DNA of 64,000 nucleotides from Kurthia populi (GCF_042686175.1 NZ_JBHUOR010000141.1:1-64000), one strand, 5' to 3'. Shown: positions 26,663-35,512, counted from the first letter of the stretch. The notes: a model not told the origin generated them from the sequence alone. A program made the numbers and translations.

Positions 26663-27887
26663 ATTTTTCTTTATCATTAAAAATAACGGATCTAGCATGT
26701 GGTTTCGTTAAAATACGTTCAATTACACGTTCAACACTTGCCTCTGATACCGCAGCCAATTCCGCTAAAGATTGTTCTACTGTTCGCTCTTCCCCGTATG
26801 TTAATTCATTTCGTGCATTACGGTTCATGTAATCAAAACTCGTTTCTAAGCCTAATAATAAACCACTTTCTAATTGAATTTTTGCACGTTGAATTTCTTC
26901 TAACGTTACACCATTATTTTTAATATCCTCAATAACCGCAAGAATCGTTTCTTCCATTTGAGCAAGCTGTTTCATCGATGTACCACCATAAATCATCCAT
27001 GCGCCCATATCTTCATAAGAAGAATAATATGAATAAACACTGTATGCTAATGCTTTTTCTTCACGAACTTTTTGGAATAAACGTGAAGACATCGAATCCC
27101 CAATAATATTGTTTAATACAAGTAAGCTAACGATGTCTGGATCCGAAACTGCTAGGCCTTCATACCCTAGTACAAGATGAGCTTGTTCAATCGCCATTTT
27201 TCGTTCTACTGCATCTGCATGGAAGATTGGTTTTGTATGATGTACCTGTTCACGTGCCTCATTATCAAATTGATTAAATGTTTCTATAACAAAATCAATG
27301 AGTGCATCATCAATATTACCCGCTAATGAAATAATCACTTCACTCGGTGTATAATGTTCATTCATAAATGCTTTAATTTTTTCTTTCGTAAAAGTGCGAA
27401 GTGTTTCCTCTGTCCCTAAAATGGGTGCCGCCATTTGTGAACCGGCAAACATTGTTTGCCATAAACGTTCATCTACGCTATCCTCTGGATCATCCTCACT
27501 CATTGCAATTTCTTCTAATATAACTTGGCGTTCTTTTTCAATATCTTCTTCACGAAATGCTGAATTAAAAAATAAATCAGCTAAAAGGGCAATCGTTTTT
27601 CGTGCCTCGTAATCAAGCGATACAGCATAATAACAAGTCTGGTCCTTTGAAGTAAATGCATTTGTCTGTGCACCTAATCGGTCAAATTCCTCTGCTAGTT
27701 GTTTTGCTGTACGTTCAGCTGTCCCTTTGAACAACATATGTTCAATAAAATGTGTTAACCCATTGTCTTCAGGTTTTTCATAGCGAGAACCCACATTCAC
27801 AAAAATACCAATCGCTACCGAGCGCATATGTGGCATTTTTTCTGTAATAATTCTTAAGCCATTAGGGCATACTTGTTTTGTTGTCAT
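26661..27887 (-). CDS. ymxG: M16 family zinc peptidase (YmxG/MlpA)
   Basis: The 408-residue protein matches B. subtilis YmxG/MlpA (409 aa), a mitochondrial-processing-peptidase-like enzyme. The zinc motif HFIEH is at 46-50, followed by MLFKGT, and the second acidic motif is in ERQVILEEIAMSEDDPEDSV. Its place downstream of pnp is conserved, but ylxY, which separates them in B. subtilis, is absent. The ribosome binding site (AGCAGGCGA) is weak compared with neighbours. Function in the cell is not well defined. Confidence 0.92.
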   Translation of the reverse strand: MTTKQVCPNGLRIITEKMPHMRSVAIGIFVNVGSRYEKPEDNGLTHFIEHMLFKGTAERTAKQLAEEFDRLGAQTNAFTSKDQTCYYAVSLDYEARKTIALLADLFFNSAFREEDIEKERQVILEEIAMSEDDPEDSVDERLWQTMFAGSQMAAPILGTEETLRTFTKEKIKAFMNEHYTPSEVIISLAGNIDDALIDFVIETFNQFDNEAREQVHHTKPIFHADAVERKMAIEQAHLVLGYEGLAVSDPDIVSLLVLNNIIGDSMSSRLFQKVREEKALAYSVYSYYSSYEDMGAWMIYGGTSMKQLAQMEETILAVIEDIKNNGVTLEEIQRAKIQLESGLLLGLETSFDYMNRNARNELTYGEERTVEQSLAELAAVSEASVERVIERILTKPHARSVIFNDKEK

Positions 27888-27981
27888 ATTCGCCTGCTAA
27901 TTCATTTTTTACAATTAAATTAACAGCTTTCACCTCACTTTTAATCTCCATTTTACTCAGCCTACTATAGCACAACAACAC

Positions 27982-28014
27982 AAAAAAAGCGCAATACATG
28001 GCGTATTACACTTT
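27982..28014 (-). terminator. Terminator after pnp
   Basis: A 12-bp stem with two G-U pairs (27986-27997 with 28003-28014) lies just past the pnp stop, followed by TTTTTTTG on the minus strand. Confidence 0.75.
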
Positions 28015-28028
28015 ATTTTATAAAAAGA

Positions 28029-30152
28029 CTAAATTTCTTCTACAGCTGCTTTCTCTTCTTGAATAACAACTTTGCGTGATAAGTTCACACGATGTTTCGC
28101 ATCAACTTCAATACATTTCACACGTAATTCATCACCTAATTTTAAAACATCTTCAACATTATTTGTACGTTCTTCTTGGATTTCAGAAATATGAAGCAAG
28201 CCGTCTTTACCTGGGAAAATTTCTAAGAAAGCACCGAATTTTTCAATACGTTTTACTTTCCCCATGAAATATTCGCCAACTTGTGCTTCGCGAACAATTC
28301 CTTCAATCATTTCTTGCGCTTTTTGAATCATCTCTTGATCAACAGAAGCAATGAAAATCGTACCATTTTGTTCGGTATCAATCTTAACACCCGTTTCATC
28401 AATGATTTTATTAATTTGCTTACCCCCAGGTCCAATAACATCACGAATTTTTTCTGGTTTAATTTGCATTTTTTTGATTTTCGGAGCATGTGTTGATAAC
28501 TCTTCACGAGGACCTGATAATGTTGCAAGCATTGAATCTAAAATAATCATACGACCACGTTTTGCTTGTTCTAAAGCTTCTTCTAAAATTGCACGGTTAA
28601 TGCCATCAATTTTAATATCCATTTGAAGTGCCGTTACACCTTTAGCTGTACCTGCTACTTTAAAGTCCATATCACCAAGATGATCTTCCATACCTTGAAT
28701 ATCTGTTAATACCGCATAGTTGTCACCTTTTTTCACAAGACCCATTGCGATACCTGCTACAGGTGCTTTTAATGGTACACCAGCATCCATCATTGCAAGA
28801 CAAGAACCACAAATTGATGCTTGTGACGTCGAGCCATTTGATTCAAGCACTTCTGATACACAACGAATTGTGTAAGGGAAATCTTTTTCATCTGGAATGA
28901 CAGCAAGTAATGCACGTTCACCTAAAGCACCATGCCCAATTTCACGACGACCTGGACCACGCATTGGACCAACTTCACCAACTGAGAATTGAGGGAAGTT
29001 GTAATGATGCATGAAACGTTTATTCTCTTCGACACCTAAGCCATCAATTAATTGCACTTCTGATAATGAGCCTAATGTACAAACAGATAACGCTTGTGTT
29101 TGACCACGTGTAAATAAGCCTGAACCATGCGCACGAGGAAGTAAATTAACTTCTGAAGAAAGTGGACGAATTTCATCTAATTTACGACCATCAGGACGAA
29201 TTTTTTCATCCGTAATTAAACGACGTACTTCATCCTTAACCATTTTATCCAATACCTGTGAAACTTGTTTTAATTGCGCTTCTGCATCTGCAACATCGCC
29301 AATTTTCTCAGTATAAGCTTCCATTACAAGTGCTTTTACTGCATTAATTGCTTCATCACGTGCATGCTTCTCATATGTTTGAATAGCAGCGATCATTTGA
29401 GGTTCATATGCATCATTGATTTCTGCAATAAGCGTAGCATCTAACTCATGTAATTCCACAGCCATTTTTTCTTTTCCACATTCAGCTGCAATTTTTTCTT
29501 GGAAAGCGATGACCTTTTTAATTTCTTCGTGACCGAAAAGAATTGCTTCAAGCATTGTTTCTTCAGGAACTTCTAGTGCTCCCGCTTCTACCATGTTGAT
29601 TGCTTCCTTTGTACCAGCTACTGCTAAGTTAATTAACGATACGGCTTCTTGTTCTGGTGTTGGATTGACAATAAATTCGCCATCAATCAAACCAATTTGC
29701 ACGCCGGCAATTGGTCCATCAAATGGAATGTCGGATACCATAAGCGCTAAAGAAGATCCCAACATAGCAGCCATTTCAGTTGAACAATCTGGATCTGCAG
29801 ACATAACCATTGAAATAACTTGTACTTCATTACGGAAGCCATCTGGGAATAATGGGCGAATTGGACGGTCAATTAAGCGTGACGTTAAGATTGCTTTTTC
29901 AGAAGCACGACCTTCACGTTTAATAAAGCCTCCTGGAATTTTACCTGCCGCATACATCTTTTCTTCATAATTCACTGTTAATGGAAAGAAATCTGTTTGC
30001 TTTGGTTTCTTTGATGCTGTCGCATTACATAACACAGCTGTATCACCATAGCGAACCATTACTGCACCATTTGCTTGTTTTGCTAATTGACCGACTTCAA
30101 TTTGAAGTGGACGACCAGCCCATTCATAGGTATACACCTTTTTTTCGCTCAT
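28029..30152 (-). CDS. pnp: Polynucleotide phosphorylase
   Basis: PNPase is a 3'-5' phosphorolytic exoribonuclease and a main mRNA decay enzyme. The 707-residue protein has two RNase PH domains (about 1-230 and 310-540) around an alpha-helical domain, then KH (MQIKPEKIRDVIGPGGKQINKI) and S1 (VGEYFMGKVKRIEKFGAFLEI) domains. Motifs FFPLTVNYEEK, GGFIKREGR and FPYTIRCVSEVLESNGS are intact. It lies downstream of rpsO with an attenuating hairpin between, an arrangement kept from E. coli to Bacillus. Confidence 0.97.
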   Translation of the reverse strand: MSEKKVYTYEWAGRPLQIEVGQLAKQANGAVMVRYGDTAVLCNATASKKPKQTDFFPLTVNYEEKMYAAGKIPGGFIKREGRASEKAILTSRLIDRPIRPLFPDGFRNEVQVISMVMSADPDCSTEMAAMLGSSLALMVSDIPFDGPIAGVQIGLIDGEFIVNPTPEQEAVSLINLAVAGTKEAINMVEAGALEVPEETMLEAILFGHEEIKKVIAFQEKIAAECGKEKMAVELHELDATLIAEINDAYEPQMIAAIQTYEKHARDEAINAVKALVMEAYTEKIGDVADAEAQLKQVSQVLDKMVKDEVRRLITDEKIRPDGRKLDEIRPLSSEVNLLPRAHGSGLFTRGQTQALSVCTLGSLSEVQLIDGLGVEENKRFMHHYNFPQFSVGEVGPMRGPGRREIGHGALGERALLAVIPDEKDFPYTIRCVSEVLESNGSTSQASICGSCLAMMDAGVPLKAPVAGIAMGLVKKGDNYAVLTDIQGMEDHLGDMDFKVAGTAKGVTALQMDIKIDGINRAILEEALEQAKRGRMIILDSMLATLSGPREELSTHAPKIKKMQIKPEKIRDVIGPGGKQINKIIDETGVKIDTEQNGTIFIASVDQEMIQKAQEMIEGIVREAQVGEYFMGKVKRIEKFGAFLEIFPGKDGLLHISEIQEERTNNVEDVLKLGDELRVKCIEVDAKHRVNLSRKVVIQEEKAAVEEI

Positions 30153-30259
30153 TGTAAAATGAACTCCTCTCTACGATTATCTAACACCATTTTTTATCTA
30201 TGTAATAGTATATTTTATCAAATTCCATCATTTTTAACATCTAGGAAATGTTTGAAAAC

Positions 30260-30288
30260 ATAAGAAAAAGCGGGGCTAGCCCGCTTTT
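30260..30288 (-). terminator. Terminator/attenuator between rpsO and pnp
   Basis: A GC-rich nine-bp stem (30266-30274 with 30280-30288) followed by TTTTTCTT on the minus strand lies 18 nt past rpsO. It probably limits read-through into pnp. Confidence 0.85.
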
Positions 30289-30305
30289 GTGTGCTGAATT
30301 AAATT

Positions 30306-30575
30306 CTAGCGACGTAAACCTAATTTTTGAATAGTTTCGCGGTAACGAGTTACATCGTTTTCACGAAGGTATTTTAATAGGTTACGACGACGACCTACCA
30401 TTTTGAATAAACCGCGACGAGAGTGGTGATCCTTTTTGTGTGTACGTAAGTGATCGTTTAATAAATTGATTTCTGCAGTTAGTACAGCGATTTGTACTTC
30501 TGGAGAACCAGTATCACTTTCGTGTGTGCGGAATTCCGCGATGATTTCGTTTTTACGTTCTTTTGTTAGAGCCAT
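30306..30575 (-). CDS. rpsO: 30S ribosomal protein S15
   Basis: This is the 89-residue S15, an early-binding 16S rRNA protein of the 30S central domain. It contains the family signature DTGSPEVQIAVLTAEINLLNDHLRTHKKDHHSRRGL and ends with the YRETIQKLGLRR typical of Bacillales. It has a strong AGGAGGTG site. About 100 nt of structured leader and its own promoter precede it, fitting S15 autoregulation known in other bacteria. Confidence 0.98.
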   Translation of the reverse strand: MALTKERKNEIIAEFRTHESDTGSPEVQIAVLTAEINLLNDHLRTHKKDHHSRRGLFKMVGRRRNLLKYLRENDVTRYRETIQKLGLRR

Positions 30576-30605
30576 GCTCTACACCTCCTAAAATTATAAA
30601 AACCC

Positions 30606-30670
30606 CCATTTACTGAGTTCATCGTTGGAGAATCGATTGACCAAGTAATGGTTGTCCGTGATTAAATCAC
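30606..30670 (-). promoter_or_regulatory. Structured rpsO leader (candidate S15-responsive RNA)
   Basis: In the rpsO 5' leader, CCATTACT (30651-30644) pairs with AGTAAATGG (30614-30606) with one bulge, enclosing a smaller helix, and is preceded by the hairpin GTGATT-A-AATCAC (30658-30670). Such multi-helix leaders before rpsO often bind S15. The link here is inferred. Confidence 0.4.
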
Positions 30671-30677
30671 TTAAAGA

Positions 30678-30707
30678 AGTGTATCATATAAAGGCTTTAT
30701 GTTGCAA
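30678..30707 (-). promoter_or_regulatory. Promoter of rpsO
   Basis: TTGCAA (30702-30707), 18 nt and TACACT (30678-30683), about 100 nt before the rpsO start. Confidence 0.55.
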
Positions 30708-30775
30708 CTATATTCACATCATTTGCAAGTATAGTTCTTTATTTTTAGCCATTACATTCTTATCACGCGTATGGA

Positions 30776-31726
30776 TTATTTTTGTGCCTCAAAATATTCC
30801 ATACATTGTTGTTTGTCCGCTTGTAATTGTGCAATAAGCGCTTCAATACCATTAAAACGTTGTTCATCGCGCAAACGTTTATACCAATCAATCGCTACTT
30901 CTTCTCCGTAAATATTACGATCAAAATCAAAAATATTTACTTCAATTGTTAGTAGTTTTTCATCTGGATTTTTAAATGTTGGTTTAAAACCAATATTACA
31001 CATACCTTCATACCATTCATCTTGCACACGAATTTTCACAACATAGACGCCATTTGCCGGAATAAATGTTCCTTCAGGTACTTGAACATTTGCTGTTGGG
31101 AAACCAATTTGACGACCTCGTTTGTCCCCATGAACGACGACACCTGGTGTTTGATATGGTCGTCCTAATAATGTTTGAACTTCTTCAATATTGCCCTCTT
31201 TTAGTAGTCCTCGAATACGTGTTGAACTCACCTTATCGTCACCATCCTCTAATTTTTCTACAACTTGTACGGAAATATCCGTACCACAAAGCTCTCTCAT
31301 CACATCCATATTACCGCAACCTCGACTACCAAACGTATAATCAAAGCCTGCAGTTACATGAACTACATTTAAATCTCTTACAAATAATTGTACGAAATCT
31401 TCTGGACTTAATTTAGCAAAATCAGATGTAAAACGTACGACAAATAATGTATCAACACCTAATTTTTCTAAAACCTCGATTTTTTGTTGAAGCGGTGTAA
31501 TGTAAAAAATAGCTTCTTTACGTCCCCCTAAAACAAGCGAAGGATGTGGATCAAAGGTCATTACCGCTAACTTTGTATTCGTTTGTTGTGCCTTTTCTTT
31601 CGCTGCATTGATTACCTTTTGATGACCTCTATGTACGCCGTCAAAAAAGCCTAATGCGAGTGAATAAGGGCCACTCACTTCTTCTGTGTGAATGTGATGT
31701 GGATACATCAATTGAATCACTTGCAT
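30776..31726 (-). CDS. ribF: Bifunctional riboflavin kinase/FAD synthetase
   Basis: This enzyme converts riboflavin to FMN and then FAD. The 316-residue protein has an N-terminal adenylyltransferase domain (ALGFFDGVHRGHQKVI; STRIRGLLKEGNIEEV) and a C-terminal flavokinase domain (GDKRGRQIGFPTANV, PANGVYVVKI). Length equals that of B. subtilis RibC. It sits between truB and rpsO as in other Firmicutes, 12 nt after the truB stop. Confidence 0.96.
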   Translation of the reverse strand: MQVIQLMYPHHIHTEEVSGPYSLALGFFDGVHRGHQKVINAAKEKAQQTNTKLAVMTFDPHPSLVLGGRKEAIFYITPLQQKIEVLEKLGVDTLFVVRFTSDFAKLSPEDFVQLFVRDLNVVHVTAGFDYTFGSRGCGNMDVMRELCGTDISVQVVEKLEDGDDKVSSTRIRGLLKEGNIEEVQTLLGRPYQTPGVVVHGDKRGRQIGFPTANVQVPEGTFIPANGVYVVKIRVQDEWYEGMCNIGFKPTFKNPDEKLLTIEVNIFDFDRNIYGEEVAIDWYKRLRDEQRFNGIEALIAQLQADKQQCMEYFEAQK

Positions 31727-31738
31727 TGAACGTTCCTC

Positions 31739-32650
31739 CTAATCTATGTTTGGAAACATTTTTTCAGGTTTCATTTGATCTTTTTTAGATGGATGTTTCA
31801 CATATACCGCCACGGCTTTTTGCTGTTCTACAAAGACTAGTTTATCATGTTCTACTAGCTCTGGGTGCATTGGAAGGACCATACCATTTTTCACTTGTTT
31901 TTCATTTTGTGCTGTTATTTCTTGTTGAGGAAACTCGGACAATGCTGTTTCTAACGGACGAATCACTTCATTTAAACGGTCTTCATCAGCTAATAACTGT
32001 AGTTCTGCTAAAGTTACACATTGTTCACGCGTATAGCTACCTGACATGACGCGTGTCAATTGTGCCATGTGAGCTGGGTATCCTAATAACTCGCCCATTT
32101 GAACAGCCAATGTGCGAATATACGTACCTTTACCACAATGAATGCGTACAGGAAAAGTTACTTCATTTCCTGAATAAGACTTCTCATTATCAAGTAATTC
32201 AATACTATAAATCATCACTTGACGGCTTGGACGCTCAACTGTTTCACCTGCACGAGCATATTCATATAGTTTACGACCATTCACTTTAACAGCTGAAAAC
32301 ATCGGTGGTATTTGTGTAATCTTGCCTGTAAGCTTTTCAAATACAGCTTCTAATTCTTTACGAGAAAAATGTTTCTCATCATTATTTTCTTCAACCGTAT
32401 CGCCTTCTGCATCTTCTGTCGTCGTTGAACGTCCGATTGAAATCACTGCTTGATACACCTTACCTGCATCGGTAATATATTCTGCTAAACGTGTTGCATT
32501 ACCTAAACAAATCGGTAATACACCATCAACACCAGGGTCAAGTGTTCCTGTGTGCCCTACTTTTTTCATTCTTAAAATTTTTCTCACTTTAAATACGCAG
32601 TCATGTGACGTCATTCCGCGTTCTTTCCATAAAGGTAAAATACCGTGCAT
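31739..32650 (-). CDS. truB: tRNA pseudouridine(55) synthase TruB
   Basis: TruB modifies U55 in the T loop of tRNAs and acts as a tRNA chaperone. The 303-residue protein shows the catalytic Asp38 in VGHTGTLDPG, the PPMFSAVKVNGRKLYEYARAGE block and CGKGTYIRTLAVQMGELLG. The ATG at 32650 (MHGILPLWKERG) is preferred over 32656, because the AAAGGAGA site is then correctly spaced. A hairpin with T tract sits upstream, after rbfA, so truB may also be served by a promoter not identified here. Confidence 0.95.
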   Translation of the reverse strand: MHGILPLWKERGMTSHDCVFKVRKILRMKKVGHTGTLDPGVDGVLPICLGNATRLAEYITDAGKVYQAVISIGRSTTTEDAEGDTVEENNDEKHFSRKELEAVFEKLTGKITQIPPMFSAVKVNGRKLYEYARAGETVERPSRQVMIYSIELLDNEKSYSGNEVTFPVRIHCGKGTYIRTLAVQMGELLGYPAHMAQLTRVMSGSYTREQCVTLAELQLLADEDRLNEVIRPLETALSEFPQQEITAQNEKQVKNGMVLPMHPELVEHDKLVFVEQQKAVAVYVKHPSKKDQMKPEKMFPNID

Positions 32651-32710
32651 GTTCATTCTCCTTTGTTGCTATTCATTCTTTAAGAATAGCTTTTTGCGTG
32701 TATGATTTCA

Positions 32711-32748
32711 ATAAAAAAGACTGAGGAGCCGAAGCTTCTCAGTCTTTT
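32711..32748 (-). terminator. Terminator-like hairpin between rbfA and truB
   Basis: An 11-bp perfect stem (32715-32725 with 32738-32748) followed by TTTTTTAT lies just after rbfA, inside what is a continuous operon in B. subtilis. Confidence 0.8.
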
Positions 32749-32752
32749 AATG

Positions 32753-33109
32753 TTAATAATCTTTTTCAGATTCATGTAGTTGACGCAGTAATTGGTCAAT
32801 TTTATTACCATATTCAGTTGAAGCATCAAATTCAAATGTTAATTCTGGTGTGATGCGTAAACGAATACGCTTTGCGATTTCTGAACGAATGAAGCCTTTT
32901 GCTTTTTCAAGCCCTTTTAATGTAGCTTCTTTCTCACGTTCGTTGCCTAGGCTTGTAATATAAACCGTAGCTTGTTGCAAATCACCTGTTACTTCAACAT
33001 CTGTGACTGTAATAAAGCCTACACGAGGATCTTTTAATTTTCGACCGATAATGTCGCCTAGCTCTTTTTTCATTTGCTCAGCAACTCGGTTTGAACGTAC
33101 TTGTGACAT
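32753..33109 (-). CDS. rbfA: 30S ribosome-binding factor A
   Basis: RbfA is a small KH-fold factor needed for late 30S maturation at the 5' end of 16S rRNA. The 118-residue protein begins MSQVRSNRVAEQMKKELGDIIGRKLKDPRVGFITVTDVEVTGDLQQATVYI, the family pattern. It follows ylxP by 18 nt in the translation operon and is followed by a terminator-like hairpin. Confidence 0.96.
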   Translation of the reverse strand: MSQVRSNRVAEQMKKELGDIIGRKLKDPRVGFITVTDVEVTGDLQQATVYITSLGNEREKEATLKGLEKAKGFIRSEIAKRIRLRITPELTFEFDASTEYGNKIDQLLRQLHESEKDY

Positions 33110-33127
33110 ACAAGTCTCACCTCTTTG

Positions 33128-33406
33128 CTATAGATACTCGATGTTGATATTCGTACATTCCCACTCGGGGTTTGTCTCTAAAAATGCAATGGCGCGGTCT
33201 AGTTCTCGCTTCGCGGCAACTGTATCTGATGCAACTGCTACAAGCGCAACAACCGTTCTTTGCCATACATTCTGATAATTAATTTCTGCTATAGAAACAT
33301 TGAAGCGTTGTTTTGCACGCATTATCATACCTTGTAAAACAGCTCTTTTTTCCTTTAGCGAATGCACCGTTGGAATAAAAAATTCACATTCGGCGTAAAC
33401 AATCAT
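33128..33406 (-). CDS. ylxP: DUF503 protein YlxP
   Basis: The 92-residue protein belongs to DUF503: an antiparallel alpha/beta fold with the conserved HSLKEKRAVLQGMIMRAKQRFNVSIAEI. Its cellular role is not settled; a ribosome-related role is suggested by its fixed place between infB and rbfA. The ATG overlaps the infB stop (TAATG), so it is translationally coupled. Confidence 0.93.
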   Translation of the reverse strand: MIVYAECEFFIPTVHSLKEKRAVLQGMIMRAKQRFNVSIAEINYQNVWQRTVVALVAVASDTVAAKRELDRAIAFLETNPEWECTNINIEYL

Positions 33407-35358
33407 TATCGTTTAATTTCTTCCATTACGAATGCTTCAATAATGTCGCCTACTTGAATATCATTGTAGTTCGCGATAGTGAAACCACATTCGTAACCTT
33501 TTGCAACTTCTTTTGCATCGTCTTTGAAACGTTTTAATGAAGATAATTCACCTTCAAAAATAACGATTGAGTCACGAATAACACGTACGCCAGCATCACG
33601 AACAAGTTTACCCTCTGTTACGTAACCACCTGCGATTGTACCCACTTTAGAAACTTTAAATGTTTCACGTACTTCTGCATTACCAATGATTTTTTCTTCG
33701 TATTCTGGATCAAGCATACCTTTCATCGCTTGTTCGATTTCTTCGATTACTTTGTAAATAATACGATGTAAACGAATATCTACGCCTTCTTCGTCAGCAG
33801 CGCGTTTTGCGTTTGTATCTGGACGTACGTTGAAACCGATAACGATCGCATTAGAAGCAGCTGCTAATGCGATATCTGATTCAGTAATTGCACCAGCACC
33901 AGTGTGAATGATTTTAACATTTACACCTTCAACATCAATCTTCATAAGTGATGCAGCCATAGCTTCTACTGTACCTTGAACGTCGGCTTTAACGATTAAG
34001 TTTAACTCTTTCATTTCGCCTTGTTTCATTTGTTCGAACAAGTTATCTAATGTTACACGAGAACCTTCGTTACGGTGTTCTTGGATAGCTAATGTTTGAC
34101 GAGCTTCACCAACTTGGCGTGCGCGTTTTTCGTCTTCAAATACAACGAATAAGTCACCAGCTTGAGGGACGTCGTTTAAACCTGTAATTTCAACTGGAGT
34201 TGAAGGACCTGCAGATTTAACACGACGACCAAGATCATTCACCATAGCACGTACACGACCAAATGTGTTACCTACTACGATTGGATCCCCAACGTTTAAT
34301 GTACCGTTTTGAACTAATAGTGTTGCAACAGAACCACGACCTTTATCAAGTTGTGCTTCAATTACTGTACCCATAGCTAAACGTTTTTCATTTGCTTTTA
34401 ATTCTCCTACTTCAGAAACTAAAAGAATCATTTCTAAAAGTTGGTCAATTCCGTCACCTTTAAGTGCTGAGATTGGTACGAAGATTGTATCGCCGCCCCA
34501 ATCTTCTGGAATTAAACCATGTTCTGTTAATTCTTGCATTACACGATCAGGGTTTGCAGAAGGTTTATCCATTTTGTTTACTGCTACGATAATTGGCACT
34601 TCTGCCGCTTTCGCATGGTTGATTGCTTCTACTGTTTGAGGCATGACACCATCATCAGCTGCAACAACTAAGATTGTTAAATCCGTGATTTTTGCACCAC
34701 GAGCACGCATTGTGGTGAAAGCTGCGTGTCCAGGTGTATCAAGGAATGTGATTTTTTTGTCGTTAACTTTTACTTGGTAAGCACCGATATGTTGTGTGAT
34801 ACCGCCTGCTTCACCTTCCGTAACTTTTGTATTACGAATTGAGTCAAGTAATGTTGTTTTACCATGATCGACGTGACCCATGATTGTTACAACTGGTGGG
34901 CGTTCTTTAATATCTTCTGGGTGCTCTTCTTCGTCTTCGAAATACGTACCTAAGTCCGTACGGTCAATACGAATTTCTTCTTCAACTTCTACACCATAAT
35001 CAGCACAAATTAATTCGATGGCATCTTTATCAAGTTCGTTGTTGATTGTAGCCATGATACCTAACATGAATAATTTTTTAATGATTTCAGAAGGTTCGCG
35101 ACCTAATTTTTTCGCTAACTCCCCAACAGATAATGATTCATAGAACGTAATTTGTTCTGGCAATTCTTTTTTCACTGGTGGTGGAGGTGTTGGACGGTTT
35201 TTACGACGTTGTCCGCCATGAATACCTGGTCGACGGCGTTGGTTTGGACGTCCACCTTGACCTGGACGTCCACCACCGCGGTTATTATTATTGCGAGAGT
35301 TACTATTGTTAGTGTTACTATTGCTATTATTGTTTTTAGATGATGAATTATTAGTCAT
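33406..35358 (-). CDS. infB: Translation initiation factor IF-2, short N-terminus
   Basis: IF2 is the GTPase that delivers fMet-tRNA to the 30S subunit. The 650-residue protein has an Asn/Ser- and Gly/Arg-rich N-terminus (1-60), one IF2_N domain (about 75-125: LSVGELAKKLGREPSEIIKKLFMLG), a G domain with GHVDHGKTT, DTPGHAAF and NKMD, then beta-barrel and C-domains. B. subtilis IF2 (716 aa) has an extra N-terminal domain starting MRVYEYAKAL that is missing here, and no frame upstream of 35358 encodes it. The start ATG follows a clear AAGGA site. A structured 154-nt spacer separates it from ylxQ. Confidence 0.93.
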   Translation of the reverse strand: MTNNSSSKNNNSNSNTNNSNSRNNNNRGGGRPGQGGRPNQRRRPGIHGGQRRKNRPTPPPPVKKELPEQITFYESLSVGELAKKLGREPSEIIKKLFMLGIMATINNELDKDAIELICADYGVEVEEEIRIDRTDLGTYFEDEEEHPEDIKERPPVVTIMGHVDHGKTTLLDSIRNTKVTEGEAGGITQHIGAYQVKVNDKKITFLDTPGHAAFTTMRARGAKITDLTILVVAADDGVMPQTVEAINHAKAAEVPIIVAVNKMDKPSANPDRVMQELTEHGLIPEDWGGDTIFVPISALKGDGIDQLLEMILLVSEVGELKANEKRLAMGTVIEAQLDKGRGSVATLLVQNGTLNVGDPIVVGNTFGRVRAMVNDLGRRVKSAGPSTPVEITGLNDVPQAGDLFVVFEDEKRARQVGEARQTLAIQEHRNEGSRVTLDNLFEQMKQGEMKELNLIVKADVQGTVEAMAASLMKIDVEGVNVKIIHTGAGAITESDIALAAASNAIVIGFNVRPDTNAKRAADEEGVDIRLHRIIYKVIEEIEQAMKGMLDPEYEEKIIGNAEVRETFKVSKVGTIAGGYVTEGKLVRDAGVRVIRDSIVIFEGELSSLKRFKDDAKEVAKGYECGFTIANYNDIQVGDIIEAFVMEEIKR

Positions 35359-35395
35359 AGTACTTCCTTACTTGTTGTTTAGTTTTGTCTTTTTA

Positions 35396-35470
35396 CGATA
35401 AACGACATTAGATCGCCATCCCGTTTATCGCAGGACGAGTTCCTGGCTGTCCTTCGGCTGTAATGATGGC
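35396..35470 (-). ncRNA. Candidate structured RNA in the ylxQ-infB spacer
   Basis: A perfect nine-bp stem, CGATAAACG/CGTTTATCG (35422-35430 with 35396-35404), closes a 17-nt loop. The loop contains GATGGC, complementary to GCCATC upstream (35465-35470), so a pseudoknot is possible. A small hairpin CAGGA/TCCTG lies between. No T tract follows, so it is not a simple terminator. I do not recognise a known family. Confidence 0.45.
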
Positions 35471-35512
35471 CTTTCTGAAGTGGTCAACACCAGTATCTCA
35501 TAGACAGACAAC

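Noticed and set aside
27862..27951. A 29-codon frame (MEIKSEVKAVNLIVKNELAG...) overlapping the start of the M16 peptidase gene
   Set aside because: It has a poor ribosome binding site, ends inside ymxG and has no recognisable homology; a leader peptide cannot be excluded but is not supported.
35359..35512. A frameshifted IF2 N-terminal domain upstream of infB
   Set aside because: The frame containing SVYEIL looks briefly like the IF2 start, but the next residues do not match and a stop follows; the other frames stop early.
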